Source: Amylostereum areolatum
Taxonomy: Eukaryota > Basidiomycota > Agaricomycetes > Russulales > Stereaceae
Direction: 5' to 3'
Length of the DNA stretch: 64,000 nt
Assembly: GCA_012932865.1 (NCBI GenBank)
Contig: SAXG01000019.1
Span: forward strand, 620,001-684,000
A program made the position numbers and the translations under genes. The number at the start of each line of letters is the position of its first letter. Position 1 is the stretch's first letter. The notes under the pieces were generated by a model. The model was not told the origin of the DNA and ran no database searches. It was given only the letters and a program-made list of their open reading frames with translations. Positions 28,501 through 42,090 of this stretch are shown in pieces.

Positions 28501-29256
28501 TTAGTGGTCGGGCGATGGAGGAGGGGAGGGATGAGACGAATGGTGAGCTGACGAAGGACCTGCGTCGATAAAGACGTCGTTGATAATGGTGTAAAACGCG
28601 ACCATAATCCCGCCCTCGGCCCAGTTTGTCTTCGCGTCCGCAGTGACGTGGTTCACGAGGAAGCACGACGCGACGAGGATCGTGACTTCAAACAAGTCTG
28701 CCCCAATCATCGAAAAAATAAGACTGATGATGCCCCGTAGGTGGCAGGTCGAGAAAGGAGCTTCACCGGAGAGGAGCGTCATTGGACACCCGGTCCACCA
28801 CCCGAGCAGGTCGAGAAACGGCATCCAGAAGAGCGTGAACCGGATGCTGAGGTCGATCGTGCGGTCCTCCGCGACGCTCGTAGGTGGCTTCGGCTTGCCG
28901 AGGTAGTGCTTGAGCAGCGAGCGCAGGAAGTGGACGACTGCGACGGTGCCGTTCGCGGAAAAGGAGACGATGGGCAGGAGGAAGAGGCCGAACTACCTTG
29001 GGGTAAATGAGGTTAGCATGTGAATCCCTCCTCCCGCACGAACTCGATGCTCTCGACGAGCTGCACAGACACACAACGTTCCAGTCAGACGAAACGGTAG
29101 CGGGGAAGGACGCGTACGTACGAATTCAGCGGTAACGGCCATAGGCGCGATCGTGACACAGGGGAGGATAGGGCATACGAGCGGGTTCACTTCCGGTGCT
29201 TCGAGTTCGAGCTCCTCCTTCCTCAGCAGTTCCGGATGGACATCCGGCTGAAGCAT
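28501..29256 (-). pseudogene. Ca2+/H+ exchanger (CAX family), C-terminal fragment
   Basis: Bottom-strand exons give TIAPMAVTAEF, then LVESIEFVREEG, GLFLLPIVSFSANGTVAVV, RTIDLSIRFTLFWMPFLDLL, and after a 69-nt intron (28,766-28,698) DLFEVTILVASCFLVNHVTADAKTNWAEGG. These are the last membrane helices of fungal vacuolar cation/proton exchangers. The first half of the transporter is missing, a stop follows FVREEG unless an unusual splice is used, and the end diverges after MVAFYTII. It is a fragment that still keeps introns, so a DNA-level copy and not a retrocopy. Confidence 0.7.
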
Positions 29257-30054
29257 GGCTGCGTTGCCATCGCCTGGCGGGTTGTGTCGGTGTATGCGCG
29301 AGCCCCTATCTGGCGTACTATGAGAACTCGGAAGGCACTCGCGCCTGCTTCGCCGTCGATGACGGTTTCTCTCTAAGTCTATGTTCGCATGGTCAGAATG
29401 TCACACCAAATAAAAGGGAAACGAAACGCACTACGGCAGTCTAGCTTCAGCCCTCAGCCTCAACCTCAACCAGACCGTCCCTATCCGTCCTATAGCCCCT
29501 CAGAGCAACGTCCGCCTCCACCCGACACGTTTCAGCCCCCATCTAGAGCAGCCGCCCACCCCCGTCCATGGCTCATCGTACTTGTGTCCCATGCGCGAGA
29601 AATGTGGTAGACGAGCACGAAAGTGGGCCATCGCCGTCGAGGTGGAGATGCTTTGCGCCCACGGTGGTGGCCGTTCAGCCCGGGGGGCAGCGGGTCTAGT
29701 CGAGTTTCCGTGTCGTGAGGTCCTCGGAGACTTCCTCCCAATCGTCATACGAGCGTGTTGTCCTGGGGGGGGGGGGATGAGGGATAGAGGAAGGTGGGAA
29801 AAGGACGAGAGGAGAAGGCGCCGGAGTACAAGAGATCGAGGACGCGGCGCGAGCGATTTGCTCTTGACTTCTCCAGTCCCTCTTGCTCTTGCTCTTGCTC
29901 TCGCCCTCTCTCTTGCTCTCGCCCTCGCTCTTGCTCTTGCTCTCACTCTCGCTCTTCTTCTTCCTCACCTCTTCCATTGTCCTCGAACGCCATCGTTTTC
30001 CGGTAAGATTTCAGGATCAAAACTCCAACCTCTCGAATTCACGGTATCTTAGAG
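29257..30054. other. No gene; contains a simple repeat
   Basis: No domain-bearing frame. Low-complexity Arg/Ser-coding frames arise from the CTCTTG-type repeat at 29,880-29,964. A G-run (about 29,766-29,776) is also present. Confidence 0.4.
29880..29964. repeat. CTCTTG/CTCTCG microsatellite
   Basis: Imperfect hexanucleotide array, top strand pyrimidine-rich (TCTTGCTCTTGCTCTTGC and similar). Confidence 0.8.
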
Positions 30055-30410
30055 ATGCCTTCGTGTTTTAACATCTCTAAAACAGCCATGAAGTACCTCC
30101 TTGCCTGTATGAAGCAGGTAAGTATCATTTTGGTTGCTCTGCTATATTGTACTTACCTCTCGTCAAGCATCGCGCCTTCGAAAAGGTTGCCTCCGGGGTT
30201 GCAACGGCAAAGCCGGGATCTCTCGCCTGGCGTCCACCGCGCAATAGCGGGGTCCCCTTCCGACTCGTCCATGGTGAGATGTTCACCCGGGGAACGTCCC
30301 AGTTCAGAAACGTCGTCCTTCGGGACGAGGACGACGAGAAGAGAGGCGTTGCTGAACTCCCGGTGGCGAACATGACCGCTGAAGATTTCTTCGGCGAATT
30401 CAAGGTGTAG
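30055..30410 (+). CDS. Hypothetical protein, 101 aa, two exons
   Basis: Exon 30,055-30,117, intron 30,118-30,167 (GTAAGT...CAAG, 50 nt), exon 30,168-30,410; frame intact, 101 aa. The protein begins MPSCFNISKTAMKYLLACMK and ends NMTAEDFFGEFKV, with an acidic stretch RDEDDEKRG. I recognise no family. The intron is of normal size for this genome and joins two frames exactly, which is the main evidence that it is real. Confidence 0.45.
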
Positions 30411-31132
30411 TAGGCGCATCCGAAGTGGTCGAGGGGGGCTCAGTGAATTCAAGGCGTAAGCTGCACGTCGGAAGTAGTTGAGGGGGGCGTTCTCCATTTC
30501 ATTTCTTGTGTTTCCCCTGTATTATGCGAACCCGTCGAATTGGCGCTTATGATGCTATGTGAGGATTAGCTAGCGCCGGCCGATCGAGAATGAATGAGGG
30601 AGAAAAAGGGCATTGGCGGCGAGATGACGAGGACATGATATATTTCATAATGTTAACACCCAGTACCTTACGAAGAGAAACTGGCTTGAGGTCCTCGTCT
30701 TGACCTCGCCATCTTGATCGCCAGCCGAGCGCTGGATAGATCGGTGGGAGTCGTACCCTTAGAGCGGCGACACATGTGCTTCCTCGTCGACTTCCGCCCT
30801 CAGAGACTCCTACAAACGAAAAAAGAGGAGGTAAACCTCTCGCAGGTACTCCCTAAATCTCGAAGGGAACGAACCTACGGTGCGTAAAATTTGCCCAAAC
30901 TTGGTTGCTGCATTTCCACATTCGCTCGATGTGCCGCACTTCGGACTGTCATCACGCGAGTCCAGCTAACGGCACGCAAGTGTGTCCTAGTCGAGGCAAT
31001 CTCTTGGAAGGGCCGCAAGCTCACGTCGTACGCAGCATGGACCTGTCGGGGATATTGCCTGACTTGGTCGGCGCAAAAGCCCGTATATGAGTTAAAAGCC
31101 AAGGCTGCACGACAAAGGTAGAGACGTACGAG
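30411..31132. other. No gene recognised
   Basis: No supported exon chain. A short motif ACGAACCTA-G occurs at about 30,868 and again at about 31,494 in similar surroundings, suggesting a weak local duplication. Confidence 0.3.
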
Positions 31133-31303
31133 ATGAAGAGCCTTGCTGGCGACGACGATGTTGTGTTAGCTATCCATAATCTCTTCAAGAACATCTCGGG
31201 GAGCGAGCCCGAGTTCTTGATAACGGCCCCGCCCGCGAGCCAATTCCGACGTCAAGCGCGTGAAGCTCTCGACGCCCTTGCGGCTATGAAACGACTTGCA
31301 TAA
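31133..31303 (+). CDS. Small ORF, 56 aa
   Basis: ATG to TAA, 56 aa, starting MKSLAGDDDVVLAIHNLF and ending EALDALAAMKRLA; amphipathic helical ends and balanced composition look protein-like. It may be the last exon of an unrecognised gene, because an upstream partner is not apparent. No family assigned. Confidence 0.25.
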   Translation: MKSLAGDDDVVLAIHNLFKNISGSEPEFLITAPPASQFRRQAREALDALAAMKRLA

Positions 31304-32150
31304 GAGCATTGAAAATCAAGAAGCCGAAAATGGACTAGACTTATAAGTTGTGATTCTGCAAGAGTAATTCACGCTCTCGTTAAACCACAAAAATGACCAT
31401 CCACATCCCCACCAAGTCCCGCTTTCCACAGCTCCTATAAATCAATCAAGGAGAAGTGAGCCTCCCGCAAATGCTCCCAGGAGCCTGAAAAGAACGAACC
31501 TAGGGATGAAACGAGAATGCGTGAAATGCCGATCACGGTTTCCCAGCCCAATCACTGTGCTTGCTGGAGTTCATCGACATCTCCGAGCCACATGCTTGTA
31601 TCGCGTTGCGTAGAGCGTCAGGACGATGTCTCCCGAGAACGTCTGTTGAGGACCGACATGTTGCCTTCGAGTACCGAGTTCGTCCTGGAGGCGGTTCGGT
31701 AGTGCATGCCTTGAAACCTCAATCTACCAATAGCAAGTAAATCACTGTCCAAAATAGCAGGCAGATGGACTTATTGATAGTATCGTTGCCTCCTCGTCTT
31801 GTGCTTCTGGCATCTTGGTAGTAGGCCTCGAAGTACCTCTCGAGTCGGGCAGGGAGCATAGACGGGGTGTACTATGCCTATCTCATGTCAGTATACGGCG
31901 GATTTTCGATGTACAGATGAGATATACACCACATCCATCCTGTCTGCAGCTCCCAAATGTCTGTAGTCGCTGCTCGCAGCCGGAGGATGGGACAGGAGGC
32001 GGGCGCGTCGTCCGGGCGCCAGCCGTCAGCACAGACCGCGTTGATTAGCGCGTAGAAGAGCACCTGGGTCGTGCGTGGGAACGTGGGAAACGGAGGGGTC
32101 GTCAAGCAAGCGGCGAAGGGTGCGGTGCCAACGCAGGCGAAGAGATGACA
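31304..32150. other. No gene recognised
   Basis: Short open frames only; the bottom-strand frame at 31,878-32,105 has a normal composition but no start, motif or splice partner I could establish. Confidence 0.3.
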
Positions 32151-32450
32151 TTACAAGGAATCCCGATCGAGTGGTGCGGCAAACATTTCGGAGGATGAGG
32201 AGATCAGTGAGTGGGAAGTTGTAAGCATCTCCGCGTCATCTTGGATGGTCAACAAGTCATCACCCAGCATACTCTGGAATCCTTGACCCGGCATCAGCGT
32301 TATCGAGCTAATCGCGGAATACGGATACACACCATCGCGCTCCTCGGTCTCGAGAGAGCTGGGGTCGGCGGTGTGGACGTTGGAGAGGAAGGAGGCAGTG
32401 CATGGCCGCAGTGTTCGACTCGACGTTATGATATCTGCGAATGTAGTCAT
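32151..32450 (-). CDS. Hypothetical ORF, 99 aa
   Basis: ATG-initiated, Ser/Thr-rich (MTTFADIITSSRTLRP to AAPLDRDSL). No domain, no introns, no supporting neighbour. Possibly spurious. Confidence 0.2.
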   Translation of the reverse strand: MTTFADIITSSRTLRPCTASFLSNVHTADPSSLETEERDGVYPYSAISSITLMPGQGFQSMLGDDLLTIQDDAEMLTTSHSLISSSSEMFAAPLDRDSL

Positions 32451-32799
32451 TCTCTTACCGAGTCAAGAAACAGAATAAAGTCATACCTCTTGTAGGTTCC
32501 GATTCCTTAGCATTCCCCCTCACTCGCCCTCATCCTCTTCGTTCTCCCCTCGGGCCTCGTCATCCTTGTCCCCATCCACGCGCCCAGAGACATTGGAGAA
32601 AAACAGGTCAGACCTGCCCCAGTATCTTTGTGCGTCTATATAGGCCGTCCCATGTGTCCGCCAGCTGTGACTCTACGTGAAAAGTGAGCAATGGCATTAC
32701 CCACCGACATGAGTTACACCTACACCGACTCAGGGCAAAAAAATATCGCCGTACCGCGATTAGCCGTCCATCGTGAGTAAGATTGCAGTAATGACAAGG

Positions 32800-33330
32800 A
32801 GAGAGCTTCTTGTCGCCGGTCGCGAGCTCAGCGAGGTATGTATCGCCCATTCCGCAAGAAAGAGATAAACAAGTCAGCAATGACGTTCTGATAGAAAATC
32901 AAAGGACGGGAATAAGTACATCTTGAGGTAGAGGACCTTGGACGTGCCGGTGACCGATAGATGAGGTGCTTGTCGAGAACGTTGAGGATATCCTTGCAAG
33001 TCTTGGCGAGCTCGCTCTCGACCTTCTTCTAGGTACCCTTGATCATGGATACTTGCGCTTCGTTACTCTTCTACTCCTCCTTCTGTTTGATGGTGAGACG
33101 ATGCGCCAGAATGCACGCCGGGTGCTGATCAAGTTCTTGTAGGCCACACAGGAGGCTGCGCTCCTCGACGGTAAGCTGCTGGTCGGACGAAGCGATACAT
33201 CTCTGCGCGAGCGATGGATCAGTATGGTAAGCGACAACACGAGCCGACCTGGTACGCACCTCATGATGCTCGGCCTGCTCAGCGAGCTTGGACGGTCGCG
33301 ACGAATGGGGTCTTCGATGTAATGCGAAGA
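32800..33330 (-). pseudogene. 14-3-3 protein pseudogene
   Basis: Bottom strand contains recognisable 14-3-3 blocks in order: SKLAEQAEHHE, ASSDQQLTVEERSLL, VAYKNLISTRRAFWRIVS (after a one-base shift), NEAQVSMIKG, KKVESELAKTCKDILNVLDK, KVLYLKMY, and after an intron GDTYLAELATGDKK. In-frame TAG codons follow IKQKEE and IKGT, and at least two frameshifts are needed. 14-3-3 proteins bind phosphoserine motifs in signalling; this copy cannot encode one. Intron positions are retained, so it is a decayed DNA duplicate. The second half of the gene is not recognisable. Confidence 0.8.
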
Positions 33331-35531
33331 GACGCCTTTTTCTACATTCAAGAGAAGGGCGATGGCATGCTGATATGATGTGAAGATGAGAAGATGGGCG
33401 AAAGTGTGCTCCTTCGCCGGTCAAACCCTCTTAGATAGCTTCAATAAGCGACTGGCCATTAAAATGGGGGGCGGGAAGATTGAGACGAATATCAAGACTA
33501 GGTTTGACGTCAGCCCGGAAGCGAAGCAGAAAGGAGTTTATGAGACCTTTCTATGCCAGTGGACCAAGCGGATATACGCCGGCAACGTTCTGAACGCATT
33601 GGGACTGGCGGTTGTAGGGTCGCAGGAACATGATGGCTATATCAGAAACGTGGCAATCCACGCAAAATACCAGGACGGACATACCTGTTATCCTAGAACT
33701 CTCTCGTCGATGAGGGTGAGGGACTCGTTGGAAGTTTGCACAAGGGGAATGAAACACTATTGGGACTCATGATGCCAACCTGCTGACTAAGCATACAAGT
33801 ACTATCGGGATAAGTCTGTCATATATGTAGTAAATATATTCTGAACTCACGTTTTGTACTCTTGGCACCGTCTCCCATTACGGTCCTTCCACCCTATCTT
33901 CCATCGCAACCGCGTTAACATCGTCGGGGATAGAGCAGGCGTCTCCCATGCACGGCCTTTCGCGAATCGCAATGGGGAAGATCCGAGAGGGACGTCGTAT
34001 GGACTTGGCGTGGTCGCACGAACGTACGCGCGGGTGTGGATCCGAGCAAAGGGCTTGCATACTGGAGGGCAGGAGATGGATAAGTGTCGGAGCGAGAGGG
34101 GAATGAGAGATTCTCATTTGCAAAAGGTAAGCATTCAATTTTGGTGCGTGCGATGAGTATATGCTCACCTTGCTTCACTTCCGTTTACGCACTCGTCATC
34201 CATGCTGCGCCTCGGTCGTTGGGGCTGTCGAGTCTCAGTGACGACGGAGTGACGGAATGGGCGTCGGTGAGTGTCTCGCGGTGTGAAAACATGAACTAAC
34301 CTGTTCCTTACTTCCGTTTCCCGCATCCCCTCCCTGATTTCACCGCGTCTCTTTGCCCGCGTACCCTTGGTCTGTGTACACCATCTGAACAGCCCGCGTA
34401 AAATGCGTAACGCTCCGGAGAATATGATGTGACTGGCGTGTGTGTGAGAGGTGACGGACGAAGTCCGGATTTTGGGCAGGAGGTGGGTCGGAATTTGGAA
34501 AACGACGCAGTATGTACTTAGTATGTACTACATGTCGGCTATCGGTTATAACCCTCTGCGTGCCTGTGCGTACTCGCCTCGCTAATAATCAGTCGAATTG
34601 ACTGCCGTATATAATGCATAATACATCATGCCTAGTCGTAAAGTGAGACAAACTTTTCATTAGTGCGAGAAGTACGTATGCCCACCGTGTTCCCCACACG
34701 CGCGAGCCCCTGCTACCAAACGCACTCTATTTGTACAAAGATGATGATATCCCCCACCCCCTCCGTGGATGTTGTACAGTATTCATACGCCCGAGATTAT
34801 TGAACTCTTTATAAGCCGATAGAGATAGGGAGGTCGTTGAACGACAAAGCATTCCCAATACCATTCTCGATGACGAGCTTCAAGCATTCCCTCACGTATC
34901 TGCATAGATAATGAGCGAAACTGGGTGAATCAGGTGCGACGAACACTCACCTCGCAGCTGCACGCATACACAAGCGATGATCGTCTATGCACGCCATGTC
35001 TGTGACAATCGTCCTAGCGTTGGGGTCAGCCTTCATCACCAGAATCGAGCCCCTCCATTCGAAGTCATCGACGAGATCTTCAGCGAGGAGGTTTCGGGGA
35101 AGATTCGCCCCCTATCTGAGCACTTTTCGTAAGCTCATATCGTGAAGTCCGGACAGTTTTACACACCTGGGCAAAGAGAGCGAAGTTCTCCTTTCGACCG
35201 CAATGCTCCAGAACGAGGAGGGAATCCAACACAACGCAGGACACACCAGGTTTTGAACGGGTAGGCGGACTGAAAGTTTAGCGGTAGTCATTGTCTAGCA
35301 GTTAAAGGTACTACTGGGGTGGTGGACGCAATCTCCTGGCCGAGGGGGTTGTTTATGGCAGTGTATCGGATGGCACATTGGAATATATCACAAGGTATAT
35401 CTTGGACGTGAGCTGACGCCAGAAGTTCGAGCTAGGAGCCATGAAAGCGCAGACTCAGCAAGGGGTAATCGACGAAAAGTACTAGACGCATTTGGATCTG
35501 GATCTGAGAATCTTGGATCGTTTGATAGTAC
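33331..35531. other. Intergenic, no gene recognised
   Basis: Several open frames up to 130 codons exist but none carries a motif or coherent splice chain. AT-richer sequence at 34,500-34,800 has no feature I can name. Confidence 0.3.
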
Positions 35532-36421
35532 TTACCCGGATGGAGTTGACGGAAGAGGCAATGGCGATCTAGATTTTTGCCTCTTTGGCGGTCTTACGAC
35601 TTGCCTCTTTGGTTTGGCAATCTCATCACTTTTCTCTTTCCTCTTTGGAGATCTCATCATTTTCCTCTTTCCTCTTTGACGATCCACCGGTCCTACCACA
35701 TCGGGAACGGGCTTGACTAAGGTGAACGCTCTCCCTCGACTTTCAGAAGCGCCAAACCGTCCGTCTCGTCCCACTGTTTTCTTCACCAATGTCGAGCGGG
35801 TAGGTCTATCTCCGTTAGCATTCCCCGAAGTCGTGTCTCTCAATGTTCGATGACAGGGAAATATTCTCACCTTCTACCTGCAGCCTTGCAACTGTGGCGG
35901 CCCAGGATGCGCTGAAGGTCTGGACTCCAGTGACCATCATCCTTTCGTCTCTTGTCAGCGGGGAGGACGATGTCTGTCAGTACGCCCACTTATTGTGATG
36001 TATCCCGCTTACCTCGAGTCTCTTTTTCTTTGGAGACAGACTGGTTGAGGCTCAGTTCAACGGACACGGGGGGAGCACTGGTATTTTCAGCCTCCGTAAC
36101 TGCGCAGTGGGACAGCGGGCTTAGCGTCGTGAGTCTATCGGTGATCCTTAGTCTGCGAATGAACTGACTTTTCTGAATAAGACAGATCTTGTATACACTT
36201 GGAGCGTGAACAAGCATTCGTCTCCCCGATTTTTTCTCCGCTTCGACGACCATTCGACCTTCTGGTGCTTCCTGTTCCACATGAACAAGCCTCACCCCAA
36301 GCGCTATTTGACCATTGCTTCGCGAGGTGACGATTGCTCTGGGAGCCTCCACACTTGCAGGTATATCCGTCAGCTTCGCCGCTTCATGAATGATCACTGA
36401 AATACAGGCTGCAGCCGTCAT
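35532..36421 (-). CDS. Hypothetical basic protein, 238 aa, four exons
   Basis: Exons 36,421-36,169, 36,099-36,013, 35,973-35,871 and 35,805-35,532 join in frame to 238 aa. Introns are 69, 39 (short), and 65 nt, all GT-AG. The N-terminus is MTAAACISVIIHEAAKLTDI. The C-terminal 60 residues are strongly basic with repeated SPKRK/PPKRQ-type units (KRKMMRSPKRKEKSDEIAKP), suggesting a nuclear or nucleic-acid-binding protein. No catalytic domain seen. An additional upstream exon is possible because the frame is open before the ATG. Confidence 0.5.
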
Positions 36422-37215
36422 CGCCGCGCCTTGACCGTATATCTCCGAGAGGCCTGGTCCATGCGGGATGGCCTTGGGTTAGTGCGCGTTGGCCGAGATG
36501 GTAAAGGAGTCAGTAAAGTATTGGTCATGATGTCCAAGTAGTGTACCCGTTTGATAACTACATCTGATGACTCGAATGCCAGTGAAGCTTGCCTCAAGCA
36601 TATATAACGCGCGCCGTGAGCGTGAGCGCGGCCGTCTCATTTTCCTCCGCCATGCATCATGTCTGCCTGCAGTGCACTATCATTTTCTCACCTCACGACG
36701 GACCTTATAGGCGCGGGGCACTGGCGCTAATCAGAGTACATGCGCCCGAATAGGCAACTCCTTGCGTACGCCGCCCCATCCGCTTTGCTTCCGCACGCCC
36801 ACGCGTCGCGCTCGACGGTCCTCTCGTCGGTCGACCGTCGGAGGCAAATCGAGACCGTCGCTGGCCGACGGTCTGCCGCGGCGCGATCCTACTTACTTTG
36901 CTTCCGTCTCCTCCATCCTTCTCTCCCCCTCCTCCTTCTCTCTCTCCCTCTTTCCTTCTTCCCTCTCTCTTAACGCAACCATGCCATCTTCGAAAGGATA
37001 CGATTGCGAACAAGTCAGTGCAATCGCGCGATCTTCAACGCAAGGACGTGATTGCGCAATGCGAACAAACGAACATTGATCCGGGGGCGATGGGACAGGC
37101 AGCGGGGCGTGAAGAGATGGTTGCATGGTCCGTCTATCCTCTTTTTTATTCATCTCATCTATTTATCAAAATATCAGTATCCTGTATCTCGCCGTGGCCG
37201 CCGTTGGCCTGCGCG
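36422..37215. other. Intergenic, pyrimidine-rich
   Basis: Contains a TATATAACGCGCG motif at about 36,599 and a CTCT-rich run at 36,900-36,970. No supported gene. Confidence 0.3.
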
Positions 37216-38562
<1,347 letters not shown>

Positions 38563-39681
38563 CTAAGCTAGGGGATCGGCTTCGGGGATTTCCCCCAGAG
38601 CAAAGAGGACCCACGCGCAAACGTATAGAAAAATTGGGTCCTGGGACGAATCGTACGTTGGTGATACATAAAGAATCTGGTCCTTCTTGTAGAAGAAGAT
38701 CGTAGAATTGAAGGAAGTCAATATCGCGCACGATGTACTGGGGTTCTTGTCTAATTCACCCCAAACCTGTAGTGATACCAGTTAGTTGGAACGAGCGGTG
38801 GAGTTAACGACTACATACTTGTACGATTAGATCCCCTCTCTTCCTCGTGCATGGTTTGACGTCAGACCGGTTGAGATGACCGGAAACGTCAAGTTCTTGG
38901 GGGTCTTTACCTCCGTCAACATGCAGGGCTCTTCACCTTCAGCGCCCCTCACAGTTATGTCTGTAACCCCCCCACTCTTGACCACTTGAGGAGAAGACAC
39001 AGCGGGATATTCTGGCTGCGTCCCACGCGTGATGTCGGGTATTCCTCCTTGGCAAAGAGCACGATACACTCGCACGGCGGGCCTCAATAACACTTCTCGC
39101 ACCCAATCCTCGGAATCGCGTTCGGACCAGATTTTTGGTGGCAGGCCGTCTATGGTCCCCTGCGGCAGCACCTTCGTCAGATAGATGAGGTGGTGCGCGT
39201 GCTTCTTTGTATCGACACCGATCGCCTTGAGGAGGGGGATGACGTAGGGGAGGAGGGAGGTGATCATTGTCGGGCAAGAACGAAGTTCCCCGAGACGTGA
39301 GTCCACGTTGAGGTCGATGAGTCTGTCCTCTTGAGTTGGGCGTCGCGTCGATCCTTTTGTTTTTCCAGAGGCAAGCGGAGGCGGTGGTGGCATCTCCATG
39401 CATACTACATCAAACAAGTTTTTGAAGAGATGAGCGTCCTCGAGCCCCTTTGCGAAAGGTACGATGGTCTGGGCCTTCCATTTCTCCCGGTCGAAGTCGA
39501 AGTCGGCGAGTTTGGGGCGTTTGGGACTCGGAGGTGGGATCGAAGACTCGTCGGTAAGAGGAGGCTCTGTGGGTTTGCGCTTCCGGCTCTCGGAGAGATC
39601 TGGCTTGAAAATGGAGGTAGGCGGGTGGCCAAGGGGCTGGGGAAGCGTGGTCTTAAGATAAGGGAAGGGAGCGGCAGGCAT
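38563..39681 (-). CDS. PD-(D/E)XK nuclease-like protein, frameshifted
   Basis: Exon 39,681-38,819, intron 38,818-38,767 (GTATGT...ACAG, 52 nt), exon 38,766-38,563. The N-terminal part is Pro/Lys-rich with a nuclear-signal-like SRKRKP and SPKRPK. The core has GGVTDITVRG...CMLTEVKTPKNL, matching the D...ExK pattern of PD-(D/E)XK nucleases. The last exon (VWGELDKN, IFFYKKDQILYVSPTYDS) resembles the tail of large fungal families of this fold. Exon 1 in its main frame ends at a TAA before the splice site; one frameshift near 38,850 is needed to reach DLIVQ|VWGEL. So the gene is a recent pseudogene or carries a sequence error. The nuclease assignment is inferred from motif only. Confidence 0.5.
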
Positions 39682-39689
39682 CGGGGGTC

Positions 39690-40600
39690 AAGGAAGGTCA
39701 GAGATGTACGGTGGCTAGCACATTGCGAGCAGCGCTGGGATTTTAACGGTGACAGAAGGGACATAGGCCTTGCGCAAGATAAAGTGAACCTGTGCGCTTA
39801 AGATCAAGCAAAACAAACGAGTGGTAGAGAGTGCGGAGGGGAGTACAGACGATCAAATGCCATTGAATTCCTAGGATGAAGCAGGTTTTCACCACGGAAA
39901 ACAAACAAAGCGATGATGCACAGAATGACTTTATGTCGGTAACCATGCAGAATCTAGAGGATCGCAAACAGTTTGATGAGTATATATGCATGAATGGGAG
40001 ATTCTATCACCTTCGGAAGATCGCAGAGGGCAAGGGAGTTTTCCGTTTCGTAGAGGAATTCGGGACTAGGAAATGCATCTCAATAAGCACGACGGATCAC
40101 CGCAAAAAAAACCAGTGATCCCGGACAGGAAAAGGCTAAGGATAGGCCGTAAAATACGGTAGAATGTTGATACTCCCAGCCTTTGCCCGTCAGTGCTAAA
40201 CCGGCTTTGTTTGCTGTGAATGGTCCAGAAGTCCTGAAAACAGGCGCGACCAATCCAGTATTTGCTGTGTAATTTTTGGTGTGAGACATCTGCAGTACAG
40301 ATGAAATGAGCAGGAGGACCAGGAATCAGAAGGAGTACTTAGAAGTTTGAGCGGGAACGAAGGAGGCCAGTCACTATACATCAATATGGTGGTGGCAGGG
40401 CACGATGACCTGTGACCGGTGACCGTCTTTTGAACGACGTCACTGTGACACTTCAAGCCCGGCACGTCGCATGTATCATCGAGCAACATTAATGCGACTC
40501 TCCGGTGGATCTCACTTCATCAAGGTGGCGCTTTTTAGACTCGTAACCAGTTTGATCTAACAAGCCACTGACGAACGAGTAGTGTTGTTAGAGACTGGGA
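39690..40600. other. Intergenic, no gene recognised
   Basis: A small open frame at 39,876-40,118 (80 codons) has no motif and no splice partner. Confidence 0.3.
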
Positions 40601-40639
40601 AAACTCGGCGTTTCGTTGGCGGGTTTTGCGCGAACAAAT

Positions 40640-41630
40640 GCTGACATCGCATTTCTTCCCGATGGAGTCGTTTCTCCGTCACATGACGTGGTCTTGCTCA
40701 GAGCTGCTTTCGGCGCGTCGCGCCGCTGTCTCTCACTCACTACGATATGTATCCCTCCAATACAACCAACGAGAACCAATGTTCCCGCAAAGTCCGACCC
40801 CCCTGCTCTATCCAGTCTATTCACTTGCTCCGATGACACATTCCGTCCTATCGAACGACCGCCAGTTCGTCAGCCACCCCGCAAACTCGGTCCAAGACGA
40901 AAAGCACTCGACACGACCGGCAGCTTCGTATCCTGCAACACGGCCACTCAAAATGATGTGTCCTCCGCTCCTGCTACGCTCGCACAACCTGGCGCAGAGA
41001 TCCAGCTACAATGGCCATCCACACCCTTCGCAATCGACTCCGGCATATCGCACAGCCCTAGTCCAACCTCAACATCCCCAACCGTGCCGTCGACCCCGCG
41101 TTCAACGTTCAGTTCGGAAGATTCCCCTCGCTATCCACATACTCCCATAACTCCTCAGTCTTCCTGGTCCAGCCCGGTCCTTGCGCGACTTGGTGAGATG
41201 TCGCTTCGGTCTCCTGAAGTCCAGTCCCGCGCATGGCCCACCATCCCCATCCCATTCCCTACTCCCCCCTCTCGATCTGTCCTTCGTGTCTTCAAGGCTC
41301 GATCAAGAGCTCTATTTCGGATCTCCGCGCTGGAACCAGTCCTTGGCCAACATGCTCGACAACCCTCACTCCCCACCTATCTCCGTCCAACCCCTTAGAC
41401 CATCAGCGTCGATTGTCTCCCTCCCTCCTACCCCTATGCGTGAGGACCCTCAAGTGGAAGAATTGCGGCAGACAGTGCCGAAGAGTCGCATCGTCGAATC
41501 GAAGCGCATGTCGGCAGACAAACGGTGTCTCTCGGCGCTCGATGGCTTTTGTCGAACTCGGCGACGCGGCGGGTCCGAAAAGTTTCTTCTCACCTTGTTC
41601 AGTACCAAAGCGTCCAAGGGCGTGCGATAA
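40640..41630 (+). CDS. Possible Ser/Pro-rich protein gene, structure unresolved
   Basis: Two successive frames look protein-like. The first (to about 41,290) is Ser/Pro-rich (TSTSPTVPSTPRSTFSSEDS, SSWSSPVLARLGEMSLRSP). The second (about 41,300-41,560) reads LDQELYFGSPRWNQSLANML and SLPPTPMREDPQVEELRQ. They differ by one reading frame and I found no convincing intron to join them, so either a frameshift or an unusual splice is present. No domain recognised. Resembles disordered regulatory proteins; function unknown. Confidence 0.3.
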
Positions 41631-42090
41631 GCACCGTGTCGTGTCCTTCATGATATTGCATCTCGCAGAGATATCTTCCTGCCCGTTGCTGTGTACACAA
41701 GTCGATGAGCTTGATGTGCCGTGTCTTGAGGTGTATCCGATATCCGGGCCAATTTCTCGAGAAAGAGGGAAGGAAGAGGAGGTATAGGTCCATGGTATAT
41801 TTCCGTTGCGTCACGTATCGAATAAATAGGGTATCGTGAAGCAAAATGAGTGAAAGACGGTGGAGAGCATGGTTCAGAATACATGCGCGGCGTCGACGCA
41901 TGGCGGGCCGAAGGAGACAAGAGGCGCTGCTCAGAGTGCGCCAAAAGCCCCGCCTGGATGTGCAGATGATCTGGAAGATAGATCAGTTAGTTGGACGGGA
42001 TCACAGTGCATGTATTACATACCGCCGTCTTGACCGTACGAGACGAGATCCTGAGTCGTCCCAACCGCCTCACGAGAACCATGTTGAGTG

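Noticed and set aside
29776..29960. Arg/Ser-rich proteins around the CTCTTG array
   Set aside because: They are translations of a microsatellite in all frames.
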